Positions 25,501 through 31,500 of a stretch of 64,000 nucleotides of DNA are shown in pieces. A program made the position numbers and the translations under genes. This DNA is from Paraescarpia echinospica. Taxonomy: Eukaryota; Annelida; Polychaeta; Sabellida; Siboglinidae. The first letter of the stretch is position 1; every line of letters begins with the position of its first letter. The notes beneath the pieces were generated by a model, which had not been told where the DNA came from, ran no database searches, and worked only from the letters and a program-made list of their open reading frames with translations. The stretch spans positions 54,059,526 to 54,123,525 of the forward strand of contig CM034541.1 of the NCBI GenBank assembly GCA_020002185.1. The letters run 5' to 3'.

Positions 25501-28500
25501 GGGTATCCAGCAGACTACTGCTGTTGTTTAATTACCATAGTTTCACTGCTTTTCATCGAGGCTGTGTTTAATAATCGTTTAACATAACTGACATTGTGAC
25601 ATGACTCCGTAACGTGACAAATATGACTCTTATAACGTTGTACCAGGATGTGTCGGTGGGCAGCTGGCAGCTGAAGCACATTGCCAAGGACGAGGAGACG
25701 ACCTACAAATATCATCGTAACATCCTGATCAAGGCCGCAGCCTACATCACTGTGAGTGCACTGCAGAATCTCTCCAGTTGCTCATCTCTAGCAACTATAA
25801 TAACAACAGCTGTATGAGTCGGGATATCTCCAGTCCATAGATGACGCCACTTGAAGTAATGCTGAAGTTTTGTTAAAATTGTCCGATATTTTTCTCTTAA
25901 TTCCTGCATTTGCTATAAACATCAGGCCAGTAGTCACTAATAGTGGGCTTACTGCACTATGAGACCTGTTTAGAAGACTACATGTAACATGAGATGTGTG
26001 TTGTTACTTGTAGGTGTGTAACATGAGATAGGTGTGTAATACGAGACGTGTTCAGTGTTCGCGTTAACACTGTTTTTGAGCGATATGCAATTTTTTAAGG
26101 GGTGATGCAGTTTTTGGAGTTTCGTCGTGTCCCCCGGATGCAGTCGCCGTGTCTCTTCGTCGCAACTCCACAGTTTCACAGACAGACAACGGCAGCATGG
26201 ACAACAAATTTAACGATGGCCTGAATTGGAATTATTTAAATCACATTTTATATTAAATTACCCATCATATATTTTTCAAGTCTTGCAGAACAAGATGTGT
26301 GTTGTAGGTATGTAATATGAGACTTGTAGGTGTGTAATGTGAGACGTGTGTTGTAGGTGTGTAATATGAGACTTGTAGGTGTGTAATGTGAGACGTGTGT
26401 TGTAGGTGTGTAATATGAGACTTGTAGGTGTGTAATGTGAGACGTGTGTTGTAGGTGTGTAATATGAGACTTGTTGGTGTGCAATGTGAGACGAGTGTTG
26501 TAGGCGTGTCATACAAGACATGTGTTGTCGGTGTGTAATACAAGATGTGTTGTAGGTGTGTAATACGAGATGTGTTGTAGGTGTGTAATATGAGATGTGT
26601 GTAATTTGACATGTGTTGTAGCTTTGTAATACAAGACGTATTGTAGGTGTGTAATACAGTCTGTGTAATATGAGACATGTTCTATGTGTTTAATACAAGA
26701 AGTATTACAGGTGTGTAATATGATACATGTGTTGTAGGTGTGGAGCTCCGAGAGTGACCAGACACATTCCCCTCCGTCCGACCTTGTGATGAAGGGCCAG
26801 AAGTGGTTTATTGCCGACAGCATGCGCACTGTCCTGCTCAACAACCAAGGCGAGGTGGGTACACACAGCGCCCCAGGACACGGTATCACATAAATTACAC
26901 ATGTGGCCCGTCACAGTGAGCCAGGTATTAAGTCACACCGGTCAGTTCAGCAGGCGAGCTGTCTAGGCCTTTACATTTACAAATCCACAGATTAAAAACA
27001 ATGAACAGTAACAGTCAAAATGACCTAATTTCTCAAAACGTTGCTTTTTAGTCCTTTGGGCCGAAGGTCCAACGGACTTATGCCATCACTCTGAGTCTGC
27101 CATACCTCAGAAACTGTTCAGCGACTTTTTCTCTAATTTTGCATAGACGTATCTTAGGGTACTGCCACTATGCACAAGAAATCTGTATTTGATTGAATCG
27201 TTCTAAGGGCCCCCGAAACTGGTAAATTTTAACATTTTGCCTATTTTTTCAAAAACTCTTCAGTAACTTTTTCTCTGAATTTTGCCTAGACATTTCATGT
27301 GGTAGTGCCACTATACAAAAAAATCTGTATTTGATTGAATCATTCTCAGGGCCCCCCAAAATGAAAAAATTTTCTGCTATTTCCGTACTGCTGTAAGCCT
27401 CCTGCAGCCACTGATCTCTATTTATAACTGGATAGTGGACTTTGCCCTGATCACTGCCTGCCATTGTCCCAGTGTCAAACGGAATGCCTCCATGTAGGCT
27501 GTAACTATAATGCGTAATGGGAATCCCTATTGCACTGGCAGAAACTGAGAAAGAGATTGCAGCTCACCAACTCTCCTGCAAGGTTTCTACAACCACTGGA
27601 AATCGGCCTAAATAGCAGAATATCGGGATAAAATTCTACAGTATTTTTAATAACCATTAACTAATAATATATACAATCTTCACGAAAAGGTCTACTCGAA
27701 TATTTTATTTCCAGGTGTATCTTCACTGGCATACATATAGTCTCCACTAAACGTGTAAACATTTTACTTTTATTATAACCCTTAATGATCTGTAACTATG
27801 ATTCACCATAAAACATTTAATTAATAATTAAAAACTCACAATATAGTCCAAAGGACTTCAGGGCCTCTTGGCCCATTTTTAGTCCTTTGGCCGAAGATCC
27901 AAGGGACTATAGCCATCACTCTGCGTACGCCGTCCGACGTCTGCTGTTAGCTGCCGTATCTCAGAAACTGTTCAGCAACGTTTTCTCTAATTTTGCATAG
28001 ACATATCTTAGGGCACTGCCACTAAGCACGGGAAATCTGTATTTGATTGAATCAGTCTAAGGGCTCCTATGGCCTCCAAGGACCCCCAAACTGGTAAAAA
28101 TGTAACATTTTGTCTATTTTTTCAAAAACTGTTCAGCAACTTTTTCTCTAATTTTGCATATACATTTCGTGTGGTAGTGTCACTGTACACAAACAATCTG
28201 TATTTGATTGAATCATTCTAAGGGCACCTAATGAGCCCCCAAAAAGGATCCCAAAACTGGTAAATTTTCACATTTTGCCTATTTTTTTAAAAACTTAAGT
28301 AACTTTTTCTCTAATTTTGCATAGACATTTCATGTGGTAGCGCCACTGTACACAAGAAATCTGTATTTGATCGAGTCATTCTAAGGGCACCAAAGGTCCC
28401 CTAAAATGCTAAATTTGCTAACTAAATTGTCTGCTGCACCAGCAGATCTATCATGCTTACAGTCCTTTTATTCAACTAATCCCTTTTCATACAACATCTG

Positions 28501-31500
28501 TCACACCTCACTGTGGGTGCCTGATAGGAACTGTGACTAATCTGTAATTGGTCACTGGCAGAGGCTTGTGTTGATAGACAGGGCCAACTAGACCCCTGGA
28601 CAGTTGTGCCTACATTCTAAGGGGTCATCCTGAAACAACCAAATATCAACCATTAGAAGAGTTGACATAGTTCCGCTATACACAAGAAATCTGTATTTGA
28701 TTGAATTATTCTAGTATCATCAGCATATAGTAGAACATACATTTGCAAGACAATGTCTACATCATCATCAGTAAGGTTGTTGTAAATTTCACCAGTTGCC
28801 ATGTCAAGTCCCTTATAATTATGACTAACGGTGTTCAAAATCATTCAGGTAAATAGCAAATAACAAATGAGACAAGTTTTCTCCTTGTGGTAACTCTACA
28901 TCACATGAAAAGAAGGCTGACACAGCCCCCCTAAAATGCAAAATGTTTACGCTATCTAATGATGTGGTTTTGAGAAGGGCCCTTGAGACTATCCCTTAAC
29001 AGTAGATTTTGTGTATTGTGCCAGAAACAGAACACTATTCCCCTTCCCAAAACATCTGTCACATGCGGAGTCTGTGTCTTGCATGGATATCTATTTTTAT
29101 GCAGTTTTATATAAGCAAGAAGTTAGTGAAATTAGTTATTCTTAGGCCACAGAAAAGTAATTCCCGGTTTCTCATCACTGCATGTATTTAAAAATATGTG
29201 CCACAACATTTTATTTTCTGTTATAATTATTCCTCTAAATGCAAGACGTGGTGCAATAAGTGAACAGTAAACATGTCAACATTTTACTTCCATCATAACC
29301 CTTAATGATCTGTAACTATGATTCACCAAAAAAACATTTGATTAATAATTACCTACAGGGTTGTTTGATTTATGCCGGGCAGAAAAGAAAACGTCAGTTT
29401 CTTTCTGTACCTGTCTATGTATGATAACCATTTGTCCGCCCTGCTCACAATAAACATCACATGAAGTATAAAAGGAAGATCACTGCCACTTAACTTGTGG
29501 ATTATTATTATTATAAAACTACTCTGCTACTGCTTGGTGGACAGTTAATTAGTGGCTCAAGTTCAAATACATCAGGACGTTTTTCACACCTGCATGGTAG
29601 TTTAGGCTCAGTAGTGTGCTGGCAGCCACTAAACCTATAGGCTTGTGTAAAAAGGATAGTTGGCAGAAGAACTAACTTCAAAGCACCATTGCATCCATTT
29701 AGCCAGGCAGCAGTCACACTGTCCCAATGTCTGCTGCTATGTTTGTATATATAGGCTTAATGATCCCAATACACCAATCTGTTGGCACAATGTCAGATAA
29801 TAGAACTAGGTTAAACATCTTAACAATAACTATAATTAGTTCTGTGGGGCTGTTTTTAAGTATTCATTTATAACATTAACAATCTGTCCTCTTAGTTTGA
29901 TACATAAAGACATAATTTGGCATAACGTGATAAGTTTTTGTAGCAGCACATTTGTACTTCCAGTGTATCATTGCAACATAACATACATATTACATACTGT
30001 GTGCCACATTTGAATGTTGTGCATGTAATATTTCCATGCAATCCATTTGCATTTATAATGTAACACTTCAACAGCCGTTTTCTTAATTTCCACTTTTTGA
30101 CCCCTACCGTGTTCAATGCTCCATAACTTCGTCAATTTTGGTAGCAGTCATAATTTTTGAAACCATGTAAAGCACCCTACCCAACCTTTACAAGAATGTA
30201 AGAAAACAATGTTACAATTTTTCCGAGTTATCACTCATTTGGTCAGCCGGGGTCACATATCGACGTATTAGTCCAAAGGACTTCAGGGCCTCTTGGCCCA
30301 TTTTTAAAGTTTGCCACCAATTCAAAATTTTGCAACTCACTAAGCCGAGGCAAGTTATAGGTCACGTAATGTCCATAAGAGAAAAGCTTCTTCCGAGCAG
30401 TCTTATATGATCCTTGGAAACATTCTAGTTAGATACACTGTGTGTTATATTGTGTCTTGTGCAGTGATGCAGTTGTTGTCATGTGATGGTTGCAGGAGGT
30501 CGCGACCCGTGAGATGGAGCGTACCATGCAGCGTCGGTCTACATACATGAGTGGTCTGGGCGAAGACATCGTAGACAGTGGATACGAGGTGGGCACGGAG
30601 GAAGTCTTTCATCAACAGGTCCTTACTCCTTGCTGGCGTAACATGTCTCTTGTTGTGTCGTCAAAGTCTCTTACACACTTGTTGTTGGTGAAACACGTCT
30701 CTAATTATCTCCTCACAGTCTCTAACCCACATGTTATTGGTGTAACACGTCTCTCATTATCTCCTCACAGTGTCTAACACACTTGTTGTTATCTGTTGAT
30801 GGTGAAATGTTGTTGGTGTAACACTTCTCTCATTATCTCCTCACAGTCTCTAACACTCTTGTTGTTGGTGTAACATTTCTCTCATTATCTCTTCACAGTG
30901 TAACATTTGTTGTTATCTGTTGTTGGTGTAACACTTCTCTCATTATCTCCTCACAGTGTCTAACACACATGTTGTTGGTGTAACACTTCTCTCATTATCT
31001 CCTCACAGTCTCTAACACACTCGTTGCTGATGTAACACTTCTCTCATTATCTCCTCACAGTATCTAACACTTGTTGTTCGTGTAACACTTCTCTCATTAT
31101 CTCCTCACAGTCTCTAACACACTCGTTGCTGATGTAACACTTCTCTCATTGTCTCCTCACAGTGTCTAACACTTGTTGTTGGTGTGACACTTCTCTCATT
31201 ATCTCCTCACAGTCTCTAACACTCTTCTTGTTGTTGTAACACTTCTTTCATTATATCCTCACAGTCTCTAACACTCTTGTTGTTGGTGTAACACTTCTCT
31301 CATTATCTCCTCACAGTCACTAACACTCTTGTTGTTGGTGTAACACTTCTCTCATTATCTCCTCACTGTCTAACACTCTTGTTGTTGGTGTAACACTTCT
31401 CTCATTGTCTCCTCACAGTGTCTAACACTTGTTGTTGGTGTGACACTTCTCTCATTATCTCCTCACAGTCTCTAACACTCTTGTTGTTGGTCTAACACTT

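Noticed and set aside
26248..26889. His/Thr-rich minus-strand proteins in lamin intron 8
   Set aside because: They are translations of the acceptor-derived minisatellite (recurring [12 protein letters not shown]) with no independent evidence.
30586..30592. Lamin exon 10 ending at 30588 instead of 30618
   Set aside because: Both sites are in phase, but only the later donor yields the conserved FHQQGDP motif of lamin C-termini.
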